From Flavobacterium hibernum (GTDB lineage Bacteria; Bacteroidota; Bacteroidia; Flavobacteriales; Flavobacteriaceae): a stretch of 64,000 nt of DNA. The stretch is from contig NZ_JPRK01000013.1 of the NCBI RefSeq assembly GCF_000832125.1, forward strand, positions 236,919 through 300,918, read 5' to 3'. Position numbers and translations under genes: made by a program. The notes under the pieces were generated by a model. The model was given only the letters and a program-made list of their open reading frames with translations, did no database searches and was not told the DNA's origin. Shown one piece after another: positions 26,700 through 36,315 of this stretch. The stretch's first letter is position 1. Each line of letters opens with the position of its first letter.

Positions 26700-29336
26700 T
26701 TAATCAGTCCATAATTTCATAATAATAGCATTTCCAGTATAACTTGGAAGTAAAGGAATGGGATCCAAATTTTTAGGCTCCGTCTTTCTTTGTGATTTCA
26801 TTGAAAATTTAATATATCCAGTAACTATTAAACCTGAAAATTTAGTGGTCCAATCTATCATATTATCATAATTTGCATTAGGGCTTGCTGCTATTTTAAA
26901 ATAGCAATCCCCTTTGATTCCTGCTTCAAAAGTTAACTCTGTAGCTGTTTTTACTTTCACTTTAACATCTGTAGAAATTTCTAGTTTTCCTCCCAATGTT
27001 CCTGACAAATTTAAATCGGCATCCAAACGTTTCCCTTTTTCCTGCGCTTGACTATATTTTATAAAAGTTTCTTCTAGCGCAACATTGGCATAAAAAGTAA
27101 GATCGATTCTATAGTTTATAGTCAGCGTATCCCTAGATATTTTTTCAATCAGCCACGTAGTTAAATCAAGTGCTGTTACTAACTTTCCGCACCAAGGTAT
27201 TTTATCGGCCAGAGCCAGCACATCTATCTTTAGTTCTCCGCCTATTAACGGTGCTATTTTTGCTCTTGCAGCCAGTTCTATACCTAATCGATTGTTTGTG
27301 TTAGTATATTTCCAACCAATACCTACAGATGGAGCAGGAGGTAGGAGAGAAAGACTCATCATGTTTTTTCTTCCTAATAAGGAAGGAGGCAAAGTTTCGG
27401 AGGCCTTTCTTGCCTCTTTTGCCCTTGCAATCTTATCTACCAAATCATAAACAGATTTAATAATACCTAATGTTTTACGGTACTCTTCGGCAAACTTAAA
27501 ACTCAATTCCTTGCTTTTGCCACCGTCATACGTTGCTTTTACAGTAAGTCCAAAGTTTGATTTAGCATTTCCGTAATACCTATTGGCTGTTGTGGCTATT
27601 TTAACTTTTCCGTCTTTTGTGTTGCTATTGTGTATAATCTCTTCTTTTTTAAGATCTGCCAATGCTACAACATCACCTTTATTTTTAATATCACTAGGAG
27701 ATATATTATCTCTTATAGCTGTTGTTTCCGTACTGTAAATATTATAATTAGGCTCAGATCGTCCGAACCATACAGGATCTGGCGTATTGTAAAAAAAGTT
27801 AATAGTCCATTCAATTTCCGGTACTACTTTTAATACAATATTATGCTTGTGCCTGCAAGTAGAAACCATTAAAGGCAACTGCGACATTGCACTAGAATTA
27901 TTTTTTGAAAGCCAGAAATATTTAGGCAAATCGTCTACATCATAATCAAAATGGGCCGTCCCTTCAATACTTTTAGCATCATGTTTGGTAATATTAATGT
28001 TTTTAGGCAATCTTGATTGATCAAAAACAAAAATGTTTTTTCCATGATCATTGGGCTTACCTTTGTACACACATTCATTTGTATCACTTTCTTGATCAAC
28101 TTTTATGGAGAATTTTTCGGGGGCAGAACCTAAAATTAGTCCTATCTCGATATTAGGGTTTTGGCTCACACCGGGATCTTCTTTATATATTTCTAACGTT
28201 TCAGTTTTTTTGTCTTTTGTGTATTCTAGTGTAATTCCTGTATACTGGCATAGATGAAAAGCACCTACATTGGTTTCTACTTGTCCAATCACCACAGGTT
28301 TATTGCTTACTTCAGTTGTAGCTGTTAATATTAAACTTTTAGCGTCGACTTTTATAGTTTTGGGCGTAAAATCTTCAAAATAAGTTCCGGTTTGTATTGA
28401 TTTAATTTTTGGGTATATTTCTAACTTACTTCCAAACTTTTCCCAACTTGCATCAATTAATACTTGTACTTCAATTTTTTGTATGTATTGTTCACTTTCT
28501 ACTGTATTGTTGCTATCATGCTTAGTTTGGTTCAATTGATCTGACACTCCTTTTTTGCCAATATCAATTTTTTTAACTTTTAAAACTGTTACTTCTCTCT
28601 TAAAAACTTTTACATTAGAAATATTTAGCTCGTCGTTAGAGAAAATTACATTTTTATTCAATAAATTAATTTCAACCTCTTGTCCGTACATATCCACAGT
28701 GTATATATGCAAAATAACTTTAGACATAAAACCTACACTTTTTGTTATGGGCTCATACTCAAAATCTGTCCATTCTATTTGTAGAATTCTAGGTTTTCCG
28801 TATGCCTGAACGTATATACCATTCGGAATTTTTCCTGTAGCACCTTCTTTTTCGTGAAATGCTTCGAGCCAAGCCATTCCGCCACCTACCAATAATTCCG
28901 GAAACTTAATACTATGCTTACCTGTTTTTTTAATTTCGCCAATTCCTTTGGTAAACGTTTGATTATGTGAAATATTTTTGTAATCTAATTTTTTACCCAC
29001 TAACTGCCAGCACCAATTTACATCATTGTATTTATCGGTAAGAGCTTGAAATTCTTTGTCCATTTTTTGCCAACCCTCCATGTCAGCATCGTAATTTTCT
29101 TTAAGTCTTTTTTCATTCCAACCATCCTTTGCATGCTGTTCCCATTTTTGTACAGCAGATTCTTTGGCTTGCTTTTTCTTGCTTTCTAAGTCTTTAATTA
29201 ACTTCTCATCTTCCTGATACTCTTTTATTTTTACATAAAAAAAATCAGCTTTATTAAGCACAATGTTTCCCATTGCGGGATTATAGATTTGTCCTTTGGT
29301 TACTTCAGGAATTAAATGCAGTTTGTTATCGGCCAT
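26700..29336 (-). CDS. 878-residue T6SS/contractile-system-associated protein, possible effector
   Basis: A large soluble protein with no signal peptide. The start (LIPEVTKGQIYNPAMGNIVLNKADFFYVKIKEY) and a charged coiled-coil region (residues 40-110) precede long beta-rich modules. The last 250 residues (VGIGWKYTNTNNRLGIELAA, LNLSGTLGGKLEISTDV, FEAGIKGDCYFKIAA) alternate like a beta barrel or pore domain. It starts 5 nt after a PAAR-like DUF4280 gene, and that context, with the LysM adaptor upstream, is why I call it a cargo or scaffold of a type VI secretion module. No catalytic residues are recognised. Confidence 0.65.
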   Translation of the reverse strand: MADNKLHLIPEVTKGQIYNPAMGNIVLNKADFFYVKIKEYQEDEKLIKDLESKKKQAKESAVQKWEQHAKDGWNEKRLKENYDADMEGWQKMDKEFQALTDKYNDVNWCWQLVGKKLDYKNISHNQTFTKGIGEIKKTGKHSIKFPELLVGGGMAWLEAFHEKEGATGKIPNGIYVQAYGKPRILQIEWTDFEYEPITKSVGFMSKVILHIYTVDMYGQEVEINLLNKNVIFSNDELNISNVKVFKREVTVLKVKKIDIGKKGVSDQLNQTKHDSNNTVESEQYIQKIEVQVLIDASWEKFGSKLEIYPKIKSIQTGTYFEDFTPKTIKVDAKSLILTATTEVSNKPVVIGQVETNVGAFHLCQYTGITLEYTKDKKTETLEIYKEDPGVSQNPNIEIGLILGSAPEKFSIKVDQESDTNECVYKGKPNDHGKNIFVFDQSRLPKNINITKHDAKSIEGTAHFDYDVDDLPKYFWLSKNNSSAMSQLPLMVSTCRHKHNIVLKVVPEIEWTINFFYNTPDPVWFGRSEPNYNIYSTETTAIRDNISPSDIKNKGDVVALADLKKEEIIHNSNTKDGKVKIATTANRYYGNAKSNFGLTVKATYDGGKSKELSFKFAEEYRKTLGIIKSVYDLVDKIARAKEARKASETLPPSLLGRKNMMSLSLLPPAPSVGIGWKYTNTNNRLGIELAARAKIAPLIGGELKIDVLALADKIPWCGKLVTALDLTTWLIEKISRDTLTINYRIDLTFYANVALEETFIKYSQAQEKGKRLDADLNLSGTLGGKLEISTDVKVKVKTATELTFEAGIKGDCYFKIAASPNANYDNMIDWTTKFSGLIVTGYIKFSMKSQRKTEPKNLDPIPLLPSYTGNAIIMKLWTD

Positions 29337-29341
29337 AATGT

Positions 29342-29812
29342 TTACATATTTGGTATTTGTAATAATCCTGTGTCCTCAATATTTAAACTTAGTGCCGGAT
29401 TAATTGCTTTAATAATTTGGGCATTGCTATTTTGAATATTCTGTTGGGTCACTTCTGTAATTTGTCCATGATTAATAATTTCTACACAAGCACTACCTGC
29501 AACTGCACAAGTTGCTTTACTGTTTTCTAATAATGGTTTGCCATTATTGTCTTTTAGTGTGACTTTATCATGTAGGTTTTCCCATTTTGTAATTGCAGGC
29601 TTACATGGATTATTGTTCATTTTTGCACAACTGCCAAAGGTTTTTTTTTCAAAAGTTTGCCCAATATCTTTGTGAGTTGCAGTTAATTTTGATTTTCCTT
29701 TGGTATCATTTATAAAACGTTTGGTTTGTGTTTTTACTTTCAAAGTATCCGGAGCTGTACCAAACTGGCACTTGCAAGTTGCTCCCTCACACACTAAATG
29801 TACTTCGCTCAT
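29342..29812 (-). CDS. DUF4280 PAAR-like spike-tip protein
   Basis: 156 residues with the DUF4280 pattern: HLVCEGATCKCQFG at the start, FGSCAKMNNNPCKP, then an ATCAVAGSACVEIINHGQ segment. The paired Cys residues probably bind a metal at the sharp tip. Such PAAR-like proteins cap VgrG spikes of type VI systems and carry effectors. The following 878-residue gene, 5 nt away, is the likely cargo. This is one of two PAAR-like genes here; no other T6SS core gene is in the window. Confidence 0.85.
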   Translation of the reverse strand: MSEVHLVCEGATCKCQFGTAPDTLKVKTQTKRFINDTKGKSKLTATHKDIGQTFEKKTFGSCAKMNNNPCKPAITKWENLHDKVTLKDNNGKPLLENSKATCAVAGSACVEIINHGQITEVTQQNIQNSNAQIIKAINPALSLNIEDTGLLQIPNM

Positions 29813-29862
29813 CTTCTGTTTTTTTTGGTTACTAGAAATTACTTTACTTAAAAGCTTTATTA

Positions 29863-30216
29863 TTATAAATCGGTAACGACCAACATACCATTAACTTCTG
29901 CTACGCAATTTTGTCCTGGATTTGTAATTGATAACATTCCTCTTTCCTGACAAAACAAAACTGACTTTGTTGTAATATACTTGCCCTCTGTAGTACCGCA
30001 ATTTGCGGGTTCTCTCCAAGTCTTATCCAATGATTTAAAAACACAAGCTTGTTCACGAAGGGTACAAAAAACAAAATCACCAATATTTAAATTACTTTCA
30101 AGCACTGGATTTTTATCATCAATTGTACATCCATCATATGGCACTTCTAAAAAAGTTGAATCTGTACTACCGTACTCACAATTTATTTTTGCTCCGTATA
30201 CTACTATATATTCCAT
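29863..30216 (-). CDS. Second PAAR-like small protein
   Basis: 117 residues from the ATG at 30216 (MEYIVVYGAKINCEYG). An in-frame start at 30291 would add 25 unlike residues and overlap the LysM gene end, so I reject it. Cysteines in INCEYG, FVFCTLREQACVF and SVLFCQERGMLSITNPGQNC give a PAAR/DUF4280-like pattern. It lies between the LysM gene and the clear DUF4280 gene, so it is probably a second tip or adaptor. Confidence 0.7.
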   Translation of the reverse strand: MEYIVVYGAKINCEYGSTDSTFLEVPYDGCTIDDKNPVLESNLNIGDFVFCTLREQACVFKSLDKTWREPANCGTTEGKYITTKSVLFCQERGMLSITNPGQNCVAEVNGMLVVTDL

Positions 30217-30266
30217 AATCTTTTTACAATTAAAATTATCAATTAGACTCTTAAACCTTATTACTG

Positions 30267-31436
30267 CTAGGTTCCCCAAAAAGTATCCCAAAACCCTTTT
30301 TCTTTTATTTCTCTCTCATTAATAACCTCTGCACTCCAATCTATTTTTCTTGATATTGGATTTACTATTTCTTGTTTTGGTTTTCTCTTTGCTCGCTCAT
30401 AAGTTTCAAACTCTATGGTCGATACAACATCGCTGTTTTTTCTTGAGTTTATAAAACCAGTAATAGAAAATATAGTGTTGTTATCGTGATGCAGTTTGTA
30501 TAGAAAATCTATATTACTGCTATTTTCTTCTTCCAATTTTCCAATTTCAAATTCAGATTTATTTAGATCTTTTTCCAAATCTTCTGAGTCATTTAAAAAC
30601 AATTGTTCAAGACCTTTTCGCCTTAAACAAATCTTAGACGTCGAAGTTTGAAATTCATCAATAATTTGAATTGTTTTTAGTGTAGAGTCAGTTTGGGAAA
30701 ATGACAAATCAGAAGTATACTTTTGGTAAATAGGTGCAAAGTATATTTGATAAAAAGGATGATCGTCAAAGCTTCTTTTTAATAAAGACGCCGACATTAT
30801 GGTTTTTTCGAAAGAAGCAATTAGTTTATCTACTTCATTACCTCTAAAATATTCAAGAATTGCAGGTTTTATTGTTTCCCATCTTCTTTGAATAGCATCA
30901 ATATTAATTATATTGTCTATTTCGCCTTTATCATTCAAACGCAATAAAACAGGATATAAAGCCTTCGAAATTCTGTCGGCTAGTTTTTCTATTACTAACT
31001 CTGGCTCTTTGTTATTGATGTAAACTTGATTTATTTGAAATTTTACAATAGAAAAATTTCCATCTCTTTTTAAGAATTCTATTTGAGATGTAAAATGAAT
31101 TTTATCTTTTACTCGATTATTCTCTTTATACTGTATTATAGTTCCGTAATCGAGTTTTAGATTTTCTGAAACCAATAGTCTCAGATTATTTTCCGGATTG
31201 TTAAATACTTTTTTAATTGCATCTTTTTGAGCCGTTTTAGCAGCTACATATTCCTCTAAGTCAGGAAGTAAAATATATTCGACACGTCGAATAGGAAGTC
31301 TAAATTCTACCAAATCACGGTCATCGCAATATAGATTATGAAATGTTCTTACTTCGACAGCGGGAATTCCAATTTTTTCAGCAATGCTTTCTATTGTATC
31401 TCCGCGTTGAACTTTATATTTTTTAAAAGATCTCAT
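30267..31436 (-). CDS. LysM-domain protein (effector adaptor)
   Basis: 389 residues from the ATG at 31436. A -7-like box (TATATTTG) at 31462 to 31455 agrees with this start and not with an ATG at 31457. Residues 1-50 form a LysM domain (KYKVQRGDTIESIAEKIGI), normally binding glycan or used as an adaptor in T6SS/eCIS tips. The rest is a Lys/Glu/Asp-rich helical protein with no motif known to me. It is the first gene of the PAAR-878 cassette. Confidence 0.75.
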   Translation of the reverse strand: MRSFKKYKVQRGDTIESIAEKIGIPAVEVRTFHNLYCDDRDLVEFRLPIRRVEYILLPDLEEYVAAKTAQKDAIKKVFNNPENNLRLLVSENLKLDYGTIIQYKENNRVKDKIHFTSQIEFLKRDGNFSIVKFQINQVYINNKEPELVIEKLADRISKALYPVLLRLNDKGEIDNIINIDAIQRRWETIKPAILEYFRGNEVDKLIASFEKTIMSASLLKRSFDDHPFYQIYFAPIYQKYTSDLSFSQTDSTLKTIQIIDEFQTSTSKICLRRKGLEQLFLNDSEDLEKDLNKSEFEIGKLEEENSSNIDFLYKLHHDNNTIFSITGFINSRKNSDVVSTIEFETYERAKRKPKQEIVNPISRKIDWSAEVINEREIKEKGFWDTFWGT

Positions 31437-31666
31437 ATTAAAAATATTAAAGATCAAATATAAATTATTTCTTACAATTAAAATGTATTTATAAAACTAT
31501 TCTTATTATTTAACAAAATCCAGTGAATTAAATAAAATAATGATAATAGAAAAATTAGCATGCAGAACAACCGATAACATTGATTCTGTAACAGCATTAA
31601 ATGTTCTTTAGTTAAACTTTAAAAATCAAATAGTTATTAATAAAGATGGGAGAGAAGGAATTTGTA

Positions 31667-31700
31667 TAAAAAAAAACTGCCGTCTGTAAAAGACGACAGT
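31667..31700 (-). terminator. Intrinsic terminator of the efflux operon
   Basis: The reverse strand forms ACTGTCGTC, TTTTACA loop, GACGGCAGT, followed by a T run (31675 to 31667). It lies just after the TolC-like gene's stop at 31714. The remaining gap 31437-31666 holds nothing recognisable besides a promoter box for the LysM gene. Confidence 0.85.
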
Positions 31701-31713
31701 TTTTGTCATGGTT

Positions 31714-33135
31714 TTATTGCCATCCTCCGCCTAAGGATCTGTATAAAGTTGTTATGGCGTTGAGTCTTTGCGTTTTGATAGCTGATAACTCGAGTTCAGA
31801 CTGAAGTCTGTTGGTTTGCGCTACAATAACATCAAGATAGTTGGCTTCGTTGTATTTGTACAGCGTTAAAGAATTAACTACTACGTGTTCTGTTCTTGTA
31901 ACGAGAGCCTGAGCAATTATTTGTTGTTCTTCTAATTTTTGAATTTGCACCAGCGCATCCGAAACTTCGGCTACAGCAGTAAGTACAGTTTGCTTGAAAT
32001 TTAATTCGGCTTGTTCTGAGCTTATTTTTGATTGTTCAAATCTGGTTTTCAATTGTTTTCCGCCAAGAATAGGCTGCATGATCGAACCCGCTGCCATGCC
32101 AAATAAAGATCCGGGAATCTCAAACCAATTGCTTGATTTAAAAGAATTCAAACCTCCCTGAGCCGTAATATTAAGAGCCGGATACATGCTCGTTTTGGCA
32201 ACGTGTATTGTTGCAATCGATTTTCTAACTTCTAATTCTCTACTTTTTACATCTGGTCGTAAAGTTAAAATTTCTGAAGGATAACCAGAAGCTAACATTT
32301 CGGGAATTTCAATTTGATCTAGTTTTGCATGTCTTTCGATTCGGTTAGGCAATACGCCCGTTAGAATACTTAATGCGTTTTCCTGCATGTTGATAGAACC
32401 TTCTATTGCTGGTATGGTTTTTAGAATTTGATCTTTTGTAATTCCTTGTTGTTCAACAGCCAATGAAGTAATCATACCAAGTTCTTGCTGTTTTTTCAGG
32501 ATTGTAAGAGTACTATCGGCAAATGATAAATTGCTACGCGTAATTTCAAGTTGTTTATCCAGCATTAACAGGTTATAATAACCGGTAACAACCTCAGAAA
32601 CTAAACGAGTTTTTACAGCCTTGGCAGCTTCTTGGGTTTGCAAAAGGCTGTTTAGAGATTCTTCTTTAGCACCTTTAATTTTTCCCCAAATATCAGCTTC
32701 CCACGAAATATTGATCGAAGTGCTGTAGTCTTCAATATATTTTTGCCCTAAAAACTGTCCTAAAGAAAGTCCGTTTAAACTATTGTCTGACGGGCGCGAA
32801 ATATTTGCCGATGCAACATTGGCGCTTACAGTTGGGACATTGCCCCATTTTGATTGACGGTATCCTAAAGAAGCAAATTCGATTTGTTTCAAAGCAACTT
32901 TCATATTGTAGTTGTTTTGTACTGCCTTGTCGATTAAATCGACAAGGACAGGATCTTTGAAAAAATCTTTGTAACTAATTCTGGCAATGTTACTTGTGCT
33001 GTCTTTCTGGACAGTTTCGTCATTTCTAAAAGTTTCAGGAATGTCAAGTGCCGGCTGCTTGTATTTTTGTACAGAACAGGAAACAATTAAGCCTGAAACT
33101 GTTGTGATGAAAATTATTTTTTTAAATGAATTCAT
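31714..33135 (-). CDS. TolC/OprM-family outer-membrane efflux lipoprotein
   Basis: A 473-residue outer-membrane factor of the NodT/OprM type, with lipobox (LIVSC). Two long helical repeats are visible, with typical segments such as WEADIWGKIKGAKEESL, TLRPDVKSRELEVRK and the second-half EVSDALVQIQKLEEQQ. It would form the exit duct of the tripartite pump encoded by the same operon. It starts 15 nt after the RND permease stop. Confidence 0.93.
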   Translation of the reverse strand: MNSFKKIIFITTVSGLIVSCSVQKYKQPALDIPETFRNDETVQKDSTSNIARISYKDFFKDPVLVDLIDKAVQNNYNMKVALKQIEFASLGYRQSKWGNVPTVSANVASANISRPSDNSLNGLSLGQFLGQKYIEDYSTSINISWEADIWGKIKGAKEESLNSLLQTQEAAKAVKTRLVSEVVTGYYNLLMLDKQLEITRSNLSFADSTLTILKKQQELGMITSLAVEQQGITKDQILKTIPAIEGSINMQENALSILTGVLPNRIERHAKLDQIEIPEMLASGYPSEILTLRPDVKSRELEVRKSIATIHVAKTSMYPALNITAQGGLNSFKSSNWFEIPGSLFGMAAGSIMQPILGGKQLKTRFEQSKISSEQAELNFKQTVLTAVAEVSDALVQIQKLEEQQIIAQALVTRTEHVVVNSLTLYKYNEANYLDVIVAQTNRLQSELELSAIKTQRLNAITTLYRSLGGGWQ

Positions 33136-33150
33136 TTCTTATTTTTTGAA

Positions 33151-36100
33151 TTAGTATTCCCAATCTGCATCACTTACTTGTTTACCACTTAATCTTTCAT
33201 GCAGATATTGAAAGACTACAAAAAGTACAGGCGTAATAAATATTCCAAGCACAGTTCCTATTAACATTCCAAAAATGGCAGCATATCCGATAGAATGATT
33301 TCCTAAAGCCGATGGTCCTACAACAAATATTAGCGGTAATAATCCTGTAATAAACGCAAGCGAAGTCATAAGAATAGGACGTAAACGTGCTTTTGCACCT
33401 TCGACCGCCGAGGCAATTAGACTTTTTCCTGCGTGACGTCTTTGTATGGCAAATTCGACGATCAGAATACCATTTTTTGCTAGTAATCCGATAAGCATTA
33501 CCATGGCAATTTGAACATATATATTGTTGGCAATGTCTGCAAAAGAGATTCCGATAAAAACACCGCAAAGTCCAACAGGAATTGCAATAAGTACAGCAAG
33601 TGGCAAAATGTAACTTTCGTATTGCGCTGATAAAAGGAAAAACACGAAAATAAAACACAAGGCAAAAATAACGGCCGATTGCGAACTAGACGAACTTTCC
33701 TCGCGGCTCATTCCTTTGTAATCGTAGGTATAACCCGGAGGCAAAACTTGTTCGCTTACTTCTTTAATTGCCGCCATGGCTTGTCCTGTACTATAACCCG
33801 GTTTTGGCATTACGGTAAGATTGGCAGCATTAAACAAATTAAAACGATCGACTACCTCGGCACCGGCAGTGGCTTTTAAACTCACAATTGAATTTATAGG
33901 CACCATTTCGTTGTTATTGTTTTTAACAAAAATACTGTTTAGCGATTCCTTGTCTTTTCTGTTTTCCGGATTTGCCTGTACCAGTACACGATAGTATTTT
34001 CCAAAACGGGTAAAATCAGAAGATTGTATACTACCATAATAACCTTGCATTGCACTTAAAACATCAGCGACGCTTACGCCTAATTGTGCTGCTTTTGATT
34101 CGTCAACAAGAACTTCAAATTGCGGAAATCCTACATTAAAAGTGGTAAATGCAACGGCAATTTCCGGACGTTGCATTAAGGCCGCCATCATGCCGTAAGA
34201 GGTAGCGCCTAATTTTTGTAACTCGCCATTTGTACGGTCTTGTAGCACTAATTCCATTCCGCTGGTATTTCCAAATCCGTCAACAGTAGGAACATTTAGT
34301 ACAAGGAAATTAGCTCTTTTGTCTTGAGATACAGTTGCCTGTATTTGTCCCATTACATCGTCTATTTTTTGAACTTTGCCTCGGTCTTTACTATTTTTTA
34401 ATTTCACAAAGAAAGTTCCTGAAGAAGAAGATAATGAACCGCTAAACAAATTTAATCCGTCTACGGTAATTACTTTTTCGACCGCTGGATTTGCCATAAG
34501 TTTGTCTTCGACAGTATTAATAACTTTTCCTGTTCTGTCTTGAGAAGCACCAGGAGAAAGATTGGCTGTAACGATGATAAAATTTTGATCTTCGTCTGGA
34601 ATAAAGGCTTTTGGCGTAGTCATAGACATCCAGATAAACAATCCTCCAAAAAGAAATATAATTAAGAATGCTACCCATTTTTTCTTTAGCAGAAACAATA
34701 TTGATTTTGCATATCGAGTTGTTAATTTATCAAATCCGGCATTAAAGCCTGAGAAAAAGCGTTCTTTAAATCCTGTTTTTGCATGACTTGGATCGTGCGA
34801 TTTAAGTAAAATAGCACAAAGGGCAGGGCTAAGCGTCAAGGCATTTACTGCCGAAATTATAATGGCAATTGCCAGTGTGATAGCAAACTGTTTGTAGAAT
34901 AATCCTGTTGAACCTTCCATGAAAGCTACCGGAACGAATACCGCCGACATGATCAGTGTAATGGAGATAATCGCACCGGAGATTTCACTCATGGCAGACA
35001 TGGTGGCTGCCTTGGCATTTAAACCTCTTTTTTCCATTTTGGCGTGCACGGCTTCTACAACCACAATGGCATCATCGACCACAATTCCAATCGCCAGCAC
35101 TAATGCAAACAATGTTAAGGTATTGATGGAGAAACCAAAAAGCTGCATGAAAAAGAATGTACCCACAATAGATACAGGCACTGCAATTGCAGGAATAAGG
35201 GTAGATCTAAAATCTTGCAAAAAGATAAAAACGACAATAAATACAAGAATAAAGGCTTCAATTAGCGTGTGAATTACCTGGCTAACAGATAAATCCAGAG
35301 ATTCTTTTGTTGCGTATGGAATATCGTACTTCATGCCTGGAGGGAATGATTTTTCTAATACTTTCATACGTTCTTGTATCGCAATTTGTACTTCGTTGGC
35401 ATTAGATCCCGACATTTGAAAAATAGCCATTACAACACCGGCTTTTTTGTTGTATTTAGAAGATACAGCATAATTATAAGCTCCAAATTCTACTTTTGCA
35501 ACATCTTTTAGACGCAGGATCGATCCGTCGCTTTTGGCTCTTATAACAATATTTTCATATTGAGCAGGCTCCGTAAATTTACCTTTGTAACGCATTACGT
35601 ACTCCATCGATTCATCTGTTCGCTCTCCAAATCTTCCAGGAGCGGCTTCCATATTTTGAGATTGAATAGCACGAGAAACATCGGCAGGAGCAAGATTATA
35701 TGCTTTTAATTTTGCAGGATCAAGCCATACACGAATAGAGTAATCTTTATTTCCATATGCCATTGCATCTCCAACACCTTTAACACGTTTAAGTTCCGGA
35801 AGGACATTGATTTTGGCATAATTTTCTAAAAACAAATCGTCGATTTTACCATCTTCACTACTTAAAGTAATCATGGCCATCATACTATTTTGTCTTTTTA
35901 GAGTAGTAACTCCGGCCTGAACAACTTCGGCAGGAAGCTGATTGGTAACTTGCGAAACTCTGTTTTGTACATTTATGGCTGCTTGGTCAGGATCTGTTCC
36001 TAATTTAAAAATAACGGTAATAGCCAGCGTACCATCATTACTGGAAACAGAATTAATATAATCCATGTTTTCTACACCATTAATGGCATTTTCTAACGGA

Positions 36101-36288
36101 GGAGCCACAGATCGCCCAATAGTTTCTGCATTGGCTCCCGGATAAGTAGCCATAACCGTTACAGTAGGAGGCGCAATATCTGGGAATTTTGTGATAGGAA
36201 GTCCAGTCATTCCCACAATACCCAGTATGACCAGCAATAGCGAAATTACTGTTGCAAGCACAGGTCTTTTTATGATTGTTTTTAACAT
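33151..36288 (-). CDS. RND efflux permease, HAE1/AcrB family
   Basis: A 1045-residue RND transporter. Twelve hydrophobic helices and two large periplasmic loops are readable, with KFPDIAPPTVTVMATYPGAN at the start and the proton-relay motif AIGIVVDDAIVVVEAV (two Asp) in the fourth helix. The C-terminal half repeats the pattern. Length is that of AcrB/MexB. It exports drugs or other amphiphiles using the proton gradient. Operon order adaptor, permease, OMF; it starts 27 nt after the adaptor. Confidence 0.96.
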   Translation of the reverse strand: MLKTIIKRPVLATVISLLLVILGIVGMTGLPITKFPDIAPPTVTVMATYPGANAETIGRSVAPPLENAINGVENMDYINSVSSNDGTLAITVIFKLGTDPDQAAINVQNRVSQVTNQLPAEVVQAGVTTLKRQNSMMAMITLSSEDGKIDDLFLENYAKINVLPELKRVKGVGDAMAYGNKDYSIRVWLDPAKLKAYNLAPADVSRAIQSQNMEAAPGRFGERTDESMEYVMRYKGKFTEPAQYENIVIRAKSDGSILRLKDVAKVEFGAYNYAVSSKYNKKAGVVMAIFQMSGSNANEVQIAIQERMKVLEKSFPPGMKYDIPYATKESLDLSVSQVIHTLIEAFILVFIVVFIFLQDFRSTLIPAIAVPVSIVGTFFFMQLFGFSINTLTLFALVLAIGIVVDDAIVVVEAVHAKMEKRGLNAKAATMSAMSEISGAIISITLIMSAVFVPVAFMEGSTGLFYKQFAITLAIAIIISAVNALTLSPALCAILLKSHDPSHAKTGFKERFFSGFNAGFDKLTTRYAKSILFLLKKKWVAFLIIFLFGGLFIWMSMTTPKAFIPDEDQNFIIVTANLSPGASQDRTGKVINTVEDKLMANPAVEKVITVDGLNLFSGSLSSSSGTFFVKLKNSKDRGKVQKIDDVMGQIQATVSQDKRANFLVLNVPTVDGFGNTSGMELVLQDRTNGELQKLGATSYGMMAALMQRPEIAVAFTTFNVGFPQFEVLVDESKAAQLGVSVADVLSAMQGYYGSIQSSDFTRFGKYYRVLVQANPENRKDKESLNSIFVKNNNNEMVPINSIVSLKATAGAEVVDRFNLFNAANLTVMPKPGYSTGQAMAAIKEVSEQVLPPGYTYDYKGMSREESSSSSQSAVIFALCFIFVFFLLSAQYESYILPLAVLIAIPVGLCGVFIGISFADIANNIYVQIAMVMLIGLLAKNGILIVEFAIQRRHAGKSLIASAVEGAKARLRPILMTSLAFITGLLPLIFVVGPSALGNHSIGYAAIFGMLIGTVLGIFITPVLFVVFQYLHERLSGKQVSDADWEY

Positions 36289-36315
36289 GTTGTTGTTTTT
36301 GAGAATAATTAAAAA

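Noticed and set aside
34919..35272. 117-codon plus-strand frame
   Set aside because: Antisense to the RND permease.
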